Positions 49,707 through 58,745 of a stretch of DNA of 64,000 nucleotides are shown piece after piece. Position 1 is the first letter of the stretch. Each line of letters begins with the position of its first letter. The notes beneath the pieces were generated by a model. It made no database searches and was not told where the DNA came from. It saw nothing but the letters and a program-made list of their open reading frames with translations. Source of the DNA: Microbaculum marinisediminis (GTDB taxonomy: Bacteria > Pseudomonadota > Alphaproteobacteria > Rhizobiales > Tepidamorphaceae); the NCBI RefSeq assembly GCF_025397915.1, contig NZ_JALIDZ010000001.1, positions 496,001-560,000 on the forward strand. Reading direction: 5' to 3'. The translations under genes and the position numbers were made by a program.

Positions 49707-50714
49707 ATGCGCCCCGAGGACCTGCTCACCCCCACGCCGCGCGGCCTCTATTGCCCGCCCGGCGATTTCTTCATCGATCCGGTACGATCGGTCGACCGCG
49801 CGTTGATCACGCACGGCCATTCCGACCATGCCCGCTCCGGCCACGGCGCGGTGCTGGCGACGGCGCAGACGCTCGCCGTGATGGGCGCGCGCTACGGGTC
49901 GGGCTTCGCCGGGTCGACGCAGGCCGCCGGCCTCGGCGAGACGATCCGGATCGGCGACGCGACGGTGTCGTTCCATCCCGCCGGCCATGTGCTCGGCTCG
50001 GCGCAGATCGCCGTCGAGGCGGAGAATCTGCGGATCGTCGTCACCGGCGACTACAAGCGCGAGAGCGATCCGACCTGCGCACCGTTCGAGGTCGTGCCCT
50101 GCGACGTGCTGATATCCGAGGCGACCTTCGGCCTGCCGGTGTTCCGCCATCCCTCCTCACGCGGCGAGATCGCCAAGCTGCTGGCCTCCGTAAAGCTGTT
50201 CCCCGAACGCACCCATCTCGTCGGCGCCTACGCCCTGGGCAAGGCGCAACGGGTGATCGCCCTGATCCGCGAAGCAGGGTTCGACCGGCCGGTCTATATC
50301 CACGGCGCGCTGGAGGCCCTGTGCGCGCTGTACGAAGCCGAAGGAGTCGCGCTCGGGCCGCTGCTTCCGGTCCGCGAGGCGGGGGACGATCTCGCAGGCG
50401 AGATCGTGGTCGCCCCGCCCAGCGCGATGACCGACGTGTGGTCGCGCCGCTTCGCCGATCCCGTGACCGCCTTCGCCTCGGGCTGGATGCGGGTGCGGGC
50501 CCGCGCGCGCCAGCGCGGCGTCGAGCTGCCGCTGGTCATCTCCGACCATGCCGGCTGGGACGACCTCTGCGCGACCGTGATCGAGACCGGCTGTTCCGAG
50601 CTGTGGGTCACCCACGGCCAGGAGGACGCGCTGGTGCATTGGGCGGGCACGCGGGGCATCCGCGCCAGGCCGCTGCGTCTTGTCGGCTACGAGGAGGACG
50701 GCGAACCCGAATGA
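49707..50714 (+). CDS. Ligase-associated DNA exonuclease (metallo-beta-lactamase fold)
   Basis: A 335-residue metallo-beta-lactamase/beta-CASP nuclease of the 'ligase-associated' group. Metal ligands are in THGHSDHARSGHG (H36, H38, D40, H41), HPAGHVLGSAQI and VTGDYK, with the C-terminal ISDHAGWDDL and VTHGQEDA. It begins MRPEDLLTPTPRGLYCPPGDF, typical of the family. The cognate DNA ligase lies 1.2 kb further on. Its 3' end overlaps the convergent DUF938 gene by 28 bp. Confidence 0.92.
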   Translation: MRPEDLLTPTPRGLYCPPGDFFIDPVRSVDRALITHGHSDHARSGHGAVLATAQTLAVMGARYGSGFAGSTQAAGLGETIRIGDATVSFHPAGHVLGSAQIAVEAENLRIVVTGDYKRESDPTCAPFEVVPCDVLISEATFGLPVFRHPSSRGEIAKLLASVKLFPERTHLVGAYALGKAQRVIALIREAGFDRPVYIHGALEALCALYEAEGVALGPLLPVREAGDDLAGEIVVAPPSAMTDVWSRRFADPVTAFASGWMRVRARARQRGVELPLVISDHAGWDDLCATVIETGCSELWVTHGQEDALVHWAGTRGIRARPLRLVGYEEDGEPE

Positions 50715-51394
50715 TCCCGGCGCAGGACCAGGATCGTGTTGTTGGCCGGCATCGGCACGATTCGCGTGATCGTCAGGCCGTTTCGCGCGGCCACCTCGGC
50801 GACATCTTCGGTATCGCGCACGCCCCATTCGGGATCGCGCTCGCGGATCGCCCGGTCGAACTCGCGGTTGGAGTCGGACACGAAATCGCCGGACCGGCTG
50901 AAGCAGCCATAGACCACCAGCGCGCCATGATCGGCCAGCAGATGCCCGGCGCCGGCGAGCAGGCCGAGCGTCACCCGCCAGGGAGAGATGTGCAGCACGT
51001 TGCTGGCGAAGATCAGGTCGAAGGGCCCGTCGACACGGCGAAACCAGTCCGGATCGTCGAGGTCGATCGGGACGGGCGGCAGCAGGTTGTCGTGGCCGGT
51101 GTCCGCGCGCCAGGCGGCGATCGAGGCAAGACCCGCCGGGTCGCGGTCGCTCGGCTGCCAGGCGAGGTCGGGAAAGGCCTGCGTAATCGCGATGGCATGC
51201 TCGCCGGAGCCGCTGGCGAGTTCCAGCGCGCGGCGGGGCGGAGGATCGATCCCGGCGATCACCTCGGTCAGCACCGCGAGGATCGGCGCCGTGTTGCGCT
51301 CGACCGCGGGCGCATGGAGCTTGCCGCCCTGCCCGCCGGTGTCCGAGGGCACCCAGCCGCGCGGCGCGGTCGGTCTTTCCGGCGTGTCACTCAT
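50687..51394 (-). CDS. DUF938 SAM-dependent methyltransferase
   Basis: A 235-residue class I methyltransferase of the DUF938 family. The SAM motif is ALELASGSGEHAIAI, followed by FDLIFASNVLHISPW and VVYGCFSRSGDFVSDSN. It begins with KLHAPAVERNTAPIL, the family hallmark. ATG 51394 follows GGAAGG. It is inserted on the opposite strand between the exonuclease and the ligase. Substrate unknown. Confidence 0.88.
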   Translation of the reverse strand: MSDTPERPTAPRGWVPSDTGGQGGKLHAPAVERNTAPILAVLTEVIAGIDPPPRRALELASGSGEHAIAITQAFPDLAWQPSDRDPAGLASIAAWRADTGHDNLLPPVPIDLDDPDWFRRVDGPFDLIFASNVLHISPWRVTLGLLAGAGHLLADHGALVVYGCFSRSGDFVSDSNREFDRAIRERDPEWGVRDTEDVAEVAARNGLTITRIVPMPANNTILVLRRDHSGSPSSS

Positions 51395-51479
51395 CTTCGG
51401 CTTGCCTTCCGGTTTGCGCCTGCCCAGCATATCTGTATCGCGAATGCCCGCTAATACGAACTTTGGGGACGATACCACC

Positions 51480-51875
51480 ATGGAAGCGATGACGCGCCAG
51501 GAAGAGGACCAGATCACCGGCCTGTTCGAGGCCTATGCGAGCGGATTCGACGATTTCGACGCCGAGGCCATCGCCGACTGCTTCGCCTATCCGTGCACGA
51601 TCTGGCAGTTCGGCAAGGGCAACGTCTTCGCCGACGCGGAGGAGCTGCTGGAGAACGTCGAGGCGCTGCTCGATGTCTACGAGCGCGAGGAGATCGTCCA
51701 TTCGACCTTCGAGGTGCGGGAGAAGATCCTGACCGGATCGGCCGCGTTCGTCACTCTGGCCTGGCGCCAGGAGCGCGAGGACGGCGAGGCGGCGCTCGAA
51801 TTCATCTGCCACTACGCCCTGATGGAGGGACCGGACGGCTTCGCGGTCGCCACGGTGTTCAACGAGGATACATGA
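51480..51875 (+). CDS. Small NTF2/SnoaL-like protein
   Basis: A 131-residue protein with the length and pattern of a cone-shaped NTF2-like fold: LFEAYASGFDDFDAEAIADCFAYPCTIW, then strands FEVREKILTGSAAFVTLAWRQ and FICHYALMEGPDGFAVATVF. No catalytic residues can be assigned. It is coupled to the DNA ligase through an ATGA overlap, so co-expression is likely though a role in repair is speculative. Confidence 0.78.
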   Translation: MEAMTRQEEDQITGLFEAYASGFDDFDAEAIADCFAYPCTIWQFGKGNVFADAEELLENVEALLDVYEREEIVHSTFEVREKILTGSAAFVTLAWRQEREDGEAALEFICHYALMEGPDGFAVATVFNEDT

Positions 51876-53563
51876 ACCGGTTCGCGGCGCTCCTCGACCG
51901 GCTCGCCTACGAACCGAGGCGCAACGCCAAGGTCGCGCTGATCGCCGACTACTTTCGCGACACCCCGGACCCGGCGCGCGGGCTGGCGCTCGCCGCGCTG
52001 ACCGGTGACCTGGATTTCCGCCACGCCAAGCCCGGCGTCATCCGCGCGCTGATCGAGGAGCGCACCGACCCGGTGCTGTTCCGCATGGCTTACGACTATG
52101 TCGGCGACCTGTCGGAGACGGTCGCGCTGATGTGGCCGTCGAAGACGGTCGGAGAAAACCATGTTGCCGCCTCTGCCGAGGAGAGCGACGACGGCCTGCT
52201 TATTCAGGACAACGGCCCGGTGCTCGCCCTCCCCGATATCGTTGAAGCGCTCGATGCGGCCGGCAAGGCGGCGCTGCCCGGCCTCCTCGCCTCGTTCCTC
52301 GACCGGCTCGACGAGACCGGCCGCTGGGCGCTCCTGAAACTCATCACCGGGGGGCTTCGCGTCGGGGTCTCGGCCCGGCTCGCCAAGACCGCGGTCGCGG
52401 CGATGGGGACGCTGGACCCGCGCGACGTCGAGGAAATCTGGCATGGCCTGGCGCCGCCCTACGAGGCGCTGTTCGCCTGGGCCGAGGGGACGGCCGACAG
52501 GCCGGCGATCCGCGACCCCGCGCCGTTCCGTCCGCCGATGCTCAGCCATGCGGTCGAGGACGGCGACTTCGACACGCTGGACCCGGCCGCCTTCGCGGCG
52601 GAATGGAAATGGGACGGCATCCGCGTGCAGGCGGCCTCGGCGATCGAGGAAGACGGCCGGCCGGCGCGGCGGCTGTTCAGCCGCACCGGAGACGACATCT
52701 CGCAGGCCTTCCCGGACCTGCTCGAAGCCCTGGATTTTCCTGGCGCGATCGACGGCGAGCTGGTGATCGTCAGGGACGGGCGGGTGCAGTCGTTCAACGC
52801 CCTCCAGCAACGTCTCAACCGCAAGACCGTGACGGTGAAGATGCTGGCGTCCTTCCCTGCCCACCTGATTGCCTATGACCTGCTGGTGGACGGAGACGAG
52901 GACCTGCGCCCCCTCGCCTTCGCCGACCGGCGCGCGCGCCTGGAAGAACTTTTCGGTCGCCTTGAAACCGATCGGATCTCGCTCTCGCCGCTCGTCGCCT
53001 TCGCCGACTGGGACGCGCTCGGCACCGCCCGCGCCGATCCCACCGGCCACGGCGCCGGCGCGGATGCCGACGCGGTCGAGGGTGTGATGATCAAGCGCCT
53101 CGACAGCCCCTATCTGGCCGGCCGTCCGAAGGGGCACTGGTGGAAGTGGAAGCGCGATCCGTTCAACGTCGACGCGGTGCTGATGTACGCCCAGCGCGGC
53201 CACGGCAGGCGCTCGTCGTTCTATTCCGACTACACGTTCGGCGTCTGGCGCGACACCGCCGACGGCGAGGAACTGGTGCCCGTCGGCAAGGCCTATTTCG
53301 GATTCACCGACGAGGAGCTGCGAGACCTCGACCGGTTCGTCCGGCAGAACACGATCAACCGGTTCGGTCCGGTGCGCGAGGTGACGCACGCCCCGGACGA
53401 GGGACTGGTGCTGGAAATCGCCTTCGAGGGGCTCGCCCGCTCCACCCGGCACAAATCGGGGCTTGCGATGCGGTTTCCACGGGTCGGCCGCATCCGCTGG
53501 GACAAACGGCCGGCGGAGGCAGACCGAATCACGGTTCTTGAGGCATTATTGAAGGGAGATTAG
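51872..53563 (+). CDS. ATP-dependent DNA ligase (LigB/LigC-type, ligase-associated locus)
   Basis: A 563-residue ATP-dependent DNA ligase. The adenylated lysine is K246 in WKWDGIRV (motif I); other nucleotidyltransferase motifs are FSRTGDDIS, AIDGELV, EGVMIKRLDSPY and HWWKWKR. It has an N-terminal helical DNA-binding domain (1-220) and a C-terminal OB domain. This type usually sits with the ligase-associated exonuclease, an Lhr-like helicase and a phosphoesterase; the latter two are absent here. ATG 51872 overlaps the NTF2-like stop. Confidence 0.94.
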   Translation: MNRFAALLDRLAYEPRRNAKVALIADYFRDTPDPARGLALAALTGDLDFRHAKPGVIRALIEERTDPVLFRMAYDYVGDLSETVALMWPSKTVGENHVAASAEESDDGLLIQDNGPVLALPDIVEALDAAGKAALPGLLASFLDRLDETGRWALLKLITGGLRVGVSARLAKTAVAAMGTLDPRDVEEIWHGLAPPYEALFAWAEGTADRPAIRDPAPFRPPMLSHAVEDGDFDTLDPAAFAAEWKWDGIRVQAASAIEEDGRPARRLFSRTGDDISQAFPDLLEALDFPGAIDGELVIVRDGRVQSFNALQQRLNRKTVTVKMLASFPAHLIAYDLLVDGDEDLRPLAFADRRARLEELFGRLETDRISLSPLVAFADWDALGTARADPTGHGAGADADAVEGVMIKRLDSPYLAGRPKGHWWKWKRDPFNVDAVLMYAQRGHGRRSSFYSDYTFGVWRDTADGEELVPVGKAYFGFTDEELRDLDRFVRQNTINRFGPVREVTHAPDEGLVLEIAFEGLARSTRHKSGLAMRFPRVGRIRWDKRPAEADRITVLEALLKGD

Positions 53564-53651
53564 CCGGACAATCGGAACCGTGTCCGGTTTCAACCGCTGG
53601 CCCGCCCTGACTCGCGGGCCCGCCTGTAGCTTGTCGGACAAGGAGACGGAC

Positions 53652-54470
53652 ATGGATCTTCCAGACATCCCAACCAGCCTCGAACCGGTCGTCATGATGG
53701 GGGTGAACATCGCCAAGGCGATCGTCTTCCTGATCGTGGGCTGGATCGCGGCTGGATGGATATCGGGGGCCGTGCGCCGCCGCCTCGCCGCCTCGAAACG
53801 CGTCGATCGCACGCTCGGCGTGTTCTTTTCGTCGATCGTCCGATACGTGCTGCTGGCCGCCGTCGGCATCGCGGTGCTGCAGACCTTCGGCTTCCAGGTG
53901 ACGAGCCTCGTCGCGGTCCTCGGCGCGGCGACGCTCGCCGTCGGCCTCGCCATGCAGGGCACGCTGTCGCATCTGGCCGCCGGCGTCATGCTCGTGTTCT
54001 TCCGGCCCTACAAGATCGACGATTTCGTCGAGGTCGGCGGCAACAGCGGCACGATCACCGACCTCAACCTGTTCCTGACCGAGCTGACCACCGTCGACGG
54101 CGTCAAGATCTTCGTGCCGAACGGCGAGGCCTGGGGCAAGCCCATCACCAACTATTCGGTCAACCCGAAGCGGCGCTGCGACATCACCTTCGGCATCGAC
54201 TACACCGACGACATCGACAAGGCGATCGACGTCATCCTCGGCGTGGCGAAGGCGGACGAGCGCTTCGTCAACGACCCCGCCGCACCGTGGGTGCGGGTCG
54301 TCAATCTGGGCGACTCCTCGGTCGACCTGCAGCTTCGCGCCTGGTGCAAAGCAAGCGATCTGTGGGAAGCGAAATTCGCGACGATCAAGGCCGTCAAGGA
54401 GGCCTTCGACAAGGCCGGCATCTCGATCCCCTATCCGCACCGGACCATCGAGCAGAAATCCGCCGCCTGA
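53652..54470 (+). CDS. mscS: Small-conductance mechanosensitive channel
   Basis: A 272-residue MscS channel that releases solutes during hypo-osmotic shock. Three membrane helices (residues ~15-40, ~60-80, and the pore helix LGAATLAVGLAMQGTLSHLAAGVMLVFFRPY), followed by the beta domain (GGNSGTITDLNLFLTELTTVDGVKIFVPNG) and the C-terminal alpha/beta domain. A GGAGACGG site precedes ATG 53652. Confidence 0.95.
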   Translation: MDLPDIPTSLEPVVMMGVNIAKAIVFLIVGWIAAGWISGAVRRRLAASKRVDRTLGVFFSSIVRYVLLAAVGIAVLQTFGFQVTSLVAVLGAATLAVGLAMQGTLSHLAAGVMLVFFRPYKIDDFVEVGGNSGTITDLNLFLTELTTVDGVKIFVPNGEAWGKPITNYSVNPKRRCDITFGIDYTDDIDKAIDVILGVAKADERFVNDPAAPWVRVVNLGDSSVDLQLRAWCKASDLWEAKFATIKAVKEAFDKAGISIPYPHRTIEQKSAA

Positions 54471-54547
54471 CGATTCAGGCCGCAAAGCCCGCCGCCTGTG
54501 CGCAGGCCCGCCTGTGTGCAAGCGGTCCGGGCCGGCGGAAGGAGAGA

Positions 54548-54581
54548 CTAAAGAAAACGGCCGCGCCCCGGCGCAGCCGTT
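54548..54581 (-). terminator. Terminator of the large secreted-protein gene
   Basis: On the minus strand the hairpin AACGGC...GCCGTT (54556-54581, inner GC-rich pairing) is followed by TTCTTTAG, ten bases beyond the stop of the gene at 54591. The opposite side faces the mscS gene, so it may serve both. Confidence 0.7.
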
Positions 54582-54590
54582 TCGCGTTTC

Positions 54591-57155
54591 CTATCGCCGG
54601 CGACCACCACCGCCGCCGAATTGGCCACGCGGCACGCCGCCGCCGCCCCTGCTGACGCCGCCACGAGGAGCGGAGGGAGCACGAAACTGGGCCGGCGGGC
54701 GCGCCTGCATGCGCTGCTGATGCGCCGCCTTGTTGCCCAACTGCCGGCCGAACTGGTCGGAGCGCAAATGCGACGGGACGTTGCGGTTCTGCGGGGCGCG
54801 GATGGCGGGCTGCGAGGGCATCTTGGCCTTCGGTTGGAAGCTCGGCTTCTGCGGCATGTTGGGGCGCGCGGCCGGCTTCGCCTTCGCCGGCGCGCGAATG
54901 CCCGCCGGCGCGGATTTCGGCATGCCCGGCGCGGACCTCGACAGGCTTGGCGCCGACGGCTTCTTGACGGCTCCCCAGCTGTTGCCGGTGCGCTGCTGCC
55001 ACTGGCCGTTCTGGTGCCGGTAGACCTGCCCGTTGCGGCCGGCGAAGACGTTGTCGCCCGGTCGCCGGCCGGCGTTGAAGCCGGTCGCTCCCATGGGCGT
55101 GCGCCAGCGATTGGCATTGGCTGTTGCCACCGCGCCGCTGCGCGAGCGCACCCAGGCCGTTCCGCCGGTGACGCCGGTGATGCCGGCGGCGTTCCACGAG
55201 CGGTAGACGTTGCGGCCGCCGGCGGCGAACCCGCCGCGTCCCGTGGCCGGATTGTAGGCGGCGACGAACCCGCGGCTGCCGGCCGGACCGGAGGACCAGC
55301 CCGCCCGCACGTACCGGTTGGTGTTCGCATTGTAGTAGGAGACCCGCCCCAGGCCGCGGTAGGGACCGTAGGCATAGCCGTAGCGGCCGTAGATGCCCCT
55401 GACCGGATTGTAGTAACAGGCGCAGCCGTAGGTGAACGGGCGGGGATAGTAGATCGGATAGCGCCGCGGGCCGTACCAGCCCCAATAGGGCCGATAGTAC
55501 CAGCCCGTCCCGTAGACCAGGTTGTCCCAGGCCAGATAGGCGCCGAGATAGCCCATCGTGTAGCCGAACCAGACGACGCCGGGCGAGGTATCGTAAACAC
55601 GCACGTAGGTGGCGTTATAGACCGGCGATGACGGCGGGATCTCGTAGATCGCATCGGGCACCGCCGTGGCGACGGCGAAGGGGCCGGTCGGGCTGTCGCC
55701 GACGAACCAGACACCGTCCTTCAGCACATAGTACTTGTCGCCGACGCGGATCACCTGGTCCTGCGTGTTCGCGGCGTAGGCGAGCTCGGTGCCCTCGATC
55801 GGCTGGAAGTCCGGGTCGCCGGTGTATTCTACCGCGGCGGTGACCGACCCGTCGGTCTCGACACGCGCCATCTGCGGGATCATCGCCTTGAGACGCGCCT
55901 CGTCGCTCTCCGAGGTGCCCGGCACCGACGCCCGCACCGTGTAGTAGGGCTGATCGTCGGGGATCCTGCGGAAGTCGTCCGGCAGGCTGGTCGTGGCGAA
56001 GGCCCACGGACCTTCGAGCGACTGCGAGGAGAACCAGCGGCCGGAAAACAGCACGTACCAGGTCTTCGTGGTCGTCAGGAAGAAGGCGTCCGTCTCGGTG
56101 TTCGAGGCCCATTCGAGGTTCGTCCCGGGCACGGCCTCGAGTGCGGGCGTGCCCTCGAACACGATCAGCTCGGCTGGCGTGTCGGTATAGATGACCCTGG
56201 GCGCCTTGCCGGCCTCGTAGGCGGCCGGCGGCATCGCCTCGCGGGCGTCCTTCCAGCTGTCGTCGTCGGGAAGCTTGGAGAAGACCTCGGGCAGGCTCGA
56301 CACCGGCTGCCAGTCGCCGGTCAGCGTGCTTGCGCTCAGCCAGGACTTTTCGTCGCGCACGTAGTAGGCGCCGTCCGGATCGACCTTGAACAGGTCCCAG
56401 TTGGTGTTGACCACGAAGGACAGACCGTCGACCGCCTCGATCGGCGCGGCGACGGCTTCGCCCTCGGTCTGGATCAGGATCGCCGGCGTCTCGGAAACGT
56501 AGATCGGCGGCGGATCGGACTTGAGGCCCTCGACGTCGCCGAGCTGCTCGTACGCCGCCAGGCTGGCGGTCAGCCGCTGCAGCGACATGGTGATCGGTTC
56601 GGTGGGCAACAGCTTGCCGACCTCGAGCGCCATGTCCGAAAGCTGCTCGCGGCTGAGCACCGAGAAATTCAGCTCGGTGATCTTGAGATCGTCGATCAGC
56701 ACCTCGCCGGTCTCGTGATCGGCCTGCGTCTTGCCGCTGACGCCGATGACGCCGAACACCGCGCTCGCGTCCTCGGTCGGCTTGTATTCGGCGGCGATCA
56801 GCCCGCTGACGTCGGTAAAGTTGTCCCAGGCGGTGACCTGCGGCTGGTGCAGGACGACGGTCGCGCCGCTGTCGGTGGTGTAGGCCCGCGGCCAGGCCTG
56901 CGGATCCTCGGTTTCCTCCAGGTACTGGCCGCTGACGAAGCCGGACTGGCCGTTGACCGTGACCGCGCACCAGGAGCCCGCGTCATTGCATTCGCCCATG
57001 TCGACCTGGGTGCCTTGCGGCAGGGTCCCCATGCTGGCGTAGCCGGTGCCTGGGCCCGAGCGGAAATTGACATTGGCGGTGGTCACCGCCGGCGCTGCCA
57101 GCGCAGGCGCGGCGCCTGCGAGCAACGCGAATCCAAGGGCGACGGCGATCCTCAT
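54591..57155 (-). CDS. Large secreted SH3-domain protein with Tyr/Gly-rich C-terminal region
   Basis: An 854-residue exported protein with a signal peptide (MRIAVALGFALLAGAAPALA) and a bacterial SH3 domain (residues ~22-80: VNFRSGPGTGYASMGTL, SWCAVTVNGQSGFVSGQYL). The middle (~80-500) has repeated Trp-containing blocks of the type FVVNTNWDLFKVD...YYVRDEKSWLSA...GDWQPVSSLP, FFLTTTKTWYVLFSGRWFSS...GPWAFATTSLP and YYVLKDGVWFVGDSPTGPFAVAT. Residues ~545-620 are tyrosine- and glycine-rich (WYYRPYWGWYGPRRYPIYY), and the last 120 are basic, Pro/Gln/Gly-rich. ATG 57155 follows GAGGAGG. Related proteins are often labelled carbohydrate-binding; function unknown. Confidence 0.82.
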   Translation of the reverse strand: MRIAVALGFALLAGAAPALAAPAVTTANVNFRSGPGTGYASMGTLPQGTQVDMGECNDAGSWCAVTVNGQSGFVSGQYLEETEDPQAWPRAYTTDSGATVVLHQPQVTAWDNFTDVSGLIAAEYKPTEDASAVFGVIGVSGKTQADHETGEVLIDDLKITELNFSVLSREQLSDMALEVGKLLPTEPITMSLQRLTASLAAYEQLGDVEGLKSDPPPIYVSETPAILIQTEGEAVAAPIEAVDGLSFVVNTNWDLFKVDPDGAYYVRDEKSWLSASTLTGDWQPVSSLPEVFSKLPDDDSWKDAREAMPPAAYEAGKAPRVIYTDTPAELIVFEGTPALEAVPGTNLEWASNTETDAFFLTTTKTWYVLFSGRWFSSQSLEGPWAFATTSLPDDFRRIPDDQPYYTVRASVPGTSESDEARLKAMIPQMARVETDGSVTAAVEYTGDPDFQPIEGTELAYAANTQDQVIRVGDKYYVLKDGVWFVGDSPTGPFAVATAVPDAIYEIPPSSPVYNATYVRVYDTSPGVVWFGYTMGYLGAYLAWDNLVYGTGWYYRPYWGWYGPRRYPIYYPRPFTYGCACYYNPVRGIYGRYGYAYGPYRGLGRVSYYNANTNRYVRAGWSSGPAGSRGFVAAYNPATGRGGFAAGGRNVYRSWNAAGITGVTGGTAWVRSRSGAVATANANRWRTPMGATGFNAGRRPGDNVFAGRNGQVYRHQNGQWQQRTGNSWGAVKKPSAPSLSRSAPGMPKSAPAGIRAPAKAKPAARPNMPQKPSFQPKAKMPSQPAIRAPQNRNVPSHLRSDQFGRQLGNKAAHQQRMQARPPAQFRAPSAPRGGVSRGGGGVPRGQFGGGGGRRR

Positions 57156-57436
57156 CGTATCCTCCTCGTCCGGGCGGGCGCGCGACCGCGCCGGCCCATT
57201 GCCTTCCCCGCCCGAGCGGAATGTTCGGACAGTTCCGCGCCGCACGCAAGTTTCCCGGCTGACATCCTTCGCAGTCGTGAGGATACAGCGCCTGCGGCGT
57301 CCGCGGGGCAAAGCCCCGCGAACCGGCGTTTTCGGACGTCAGGGCAAAGCGCAGCCGGTCACCCGAACCGGCAATCGCCCACTACGGGCGCCGACTACGG
57401 GCGCCCGCTACGCCGGCAACCGGGGCGCGCCCCGGG

Positions 57437-58627
57437 TCAGCCGCCGCCGAGGGCCCGGTAGATCTTCATGCCCGCGCGGCCGGTCGGCGGCAGTCCATTG
57501 CGCTTCTCGGCATCCTCGATCGCGGCGCGGGTCAGCGGGCCGATCTTGCCATCCGCCTCGCCGATGTCATAGCCCTTGGCGATCAGGAGCTTCTGCAGGT
57601 GCAGGCGCTGGCTGCGGTCGAGCCCCAGATCGTCGGTCGGCCACGCCGTACGGAAGGCCGGATAGCCGGCCAGACGGTCGGCCAGATGCGAGATCGCCAG
57701 CGCGTAGGATTCGGCGTGGTTATAGGCGTAGATCGCGTCGAAATTGCGGAACACCAGGAAGCCGGGCCCGCGCGGACCGGCCGGCAACAGCAGCCCGGCC
57801 TGGGCCCCGCCCGACAGCTGCGACCCGTCGGCACGCACGACCCCGCGCTTGGCCCAGGTCGACAGCGGCGCCTTGTCCTTGCGGCCGGTCGGACCGTTGT
57901 AGCCGGCCGGCACCCTGACCTCGATCAGCCAGGATTCGCCGGACCGCCAGCCGGCCCGCTTCAGGTAGTTCGCCGTCGAGCCGAGGGCATCGGCGGTCGA
58001 GCGGACGAGGTCGCGGCGGCCATCGCCGTCGAAATCGACGGCGAGGCGCTGATAGGTCGTGGGAATGAACTGGGTCTGGCCGAAGGCGCCGGCCCAGGAG
58101 CCATAGAGCTCGTCGAGCTGCAAGTCGCCCCGGTCGACCAGCTTCAGCGCCGCGATCAGCTCTCCGCGCCAGAAATTCGCGCGCTTGCCGCTCTGGCAAT
58201 ACAGCGTCGACAGCGCCTGCGGCAGGTAGCTTGAGCCAACCTCGCGGCCATAGTCGGTCTCCACGCCCCAGACGGCGGCGATGACATAGCGGCTGACGCC
58301 GAAATTGCGCTCGGCCGAGCGCAAAATGGAATCGTACTTGCGCATCATCGCCTGGCCGTCGGCGATGCGCCGCTCATCGACCAGGAAGCCGAGATAGTCC
58401 CAGATCGGGGTCTTGTATTCCGGCTGCACCTTGGACAGCCGCAACACCTTCTCGTCGGGCTGCAGCCCGTCGAGCGCGCGCGAGGCGGTCGCCTGGCTGA
58501 CGCCGTTCTGGATGACCGCCGCCTTCAGGTTGGCGACGCAGGAGGAAAAGCTCTGAGCCGCGGCCGGCCCGGCAAGAAACACTGACAGGCTCGAAAAAAG
58601 CGCGATCGTCCCGATGCGCGTTCGCAT
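57437..58627 (-). CDS. Lytic murein transglycosylase, MltB type with peptidoglycan-binding domain
   Basis: A 396-residue periplasmic enzyme cleaving peptidoglycan with 1,6-anhydro ends. Signal peptide ends PAAAQS; the SLT_2 domain has the catalytic glutamate in AAVWGVETDYGREVG and the AGAFGQTQFIPTTYQ motif. A C-terminal PG_binding_1 domain follows (LDRSQRLHLQKLLIAKGYDIGEADGKIGPLTRAAIEDAEKRNG). No lipobox, so it is soluble in the periplasm. Confidence 0.94.
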   Translation of the reverse strand: MRTRIGTIALFSSLSVFLAGPAAAQSFSSCVANLKAAVIQNGVSQATASRALDGLQPDEKVLRLSKVQPEYKTPIWDYLGFLVDERRIADGQAMMRKYDSILRSAERNFGVSRYVIAAVWGVETDYGREVGSSYLPQALSTLYCQSGKRANFWRGELIAALKLVDRGDLQLDELYGSWAGAFGQTQFIPTTYQRLAVDFDGDGRRDLVRSTADALGSTANYLKRAGWRSGESWLIEVRVPAGYNGPTGRKDKAPLSTWAKRGVVRADGSQLSGGAQAGLLLPAGPRGPGFLVFRNFDAIYAYNHAESYALAISHLADRLAGYPAFRTAWPTDDLGLDRSQRLHLQKLLIAKGYDIGEADGKIGPLTRAAIEDAEKRNGLPPTGRAGMKIYRALGGG

Positions 58628-58745
58628 GATGTCCGCTCCGTCCCTTCGATCGTATGCTGGGCGAATGTTGGGCGGCAGGATAGTGAATCAAGGGTAAAGG
58701 AATTCCCACGACCGATGACGCGGGCAAGGCAGCTGCCCGCCGGCG

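Noticed and set aside
57360-57410. A short direct repeat (ACTACGGGCGCC twice) upstream of the transglycosylase stop
   Set aside because: Only two short copies in GC-rich filler; no hairpin, array or spacing pattern.
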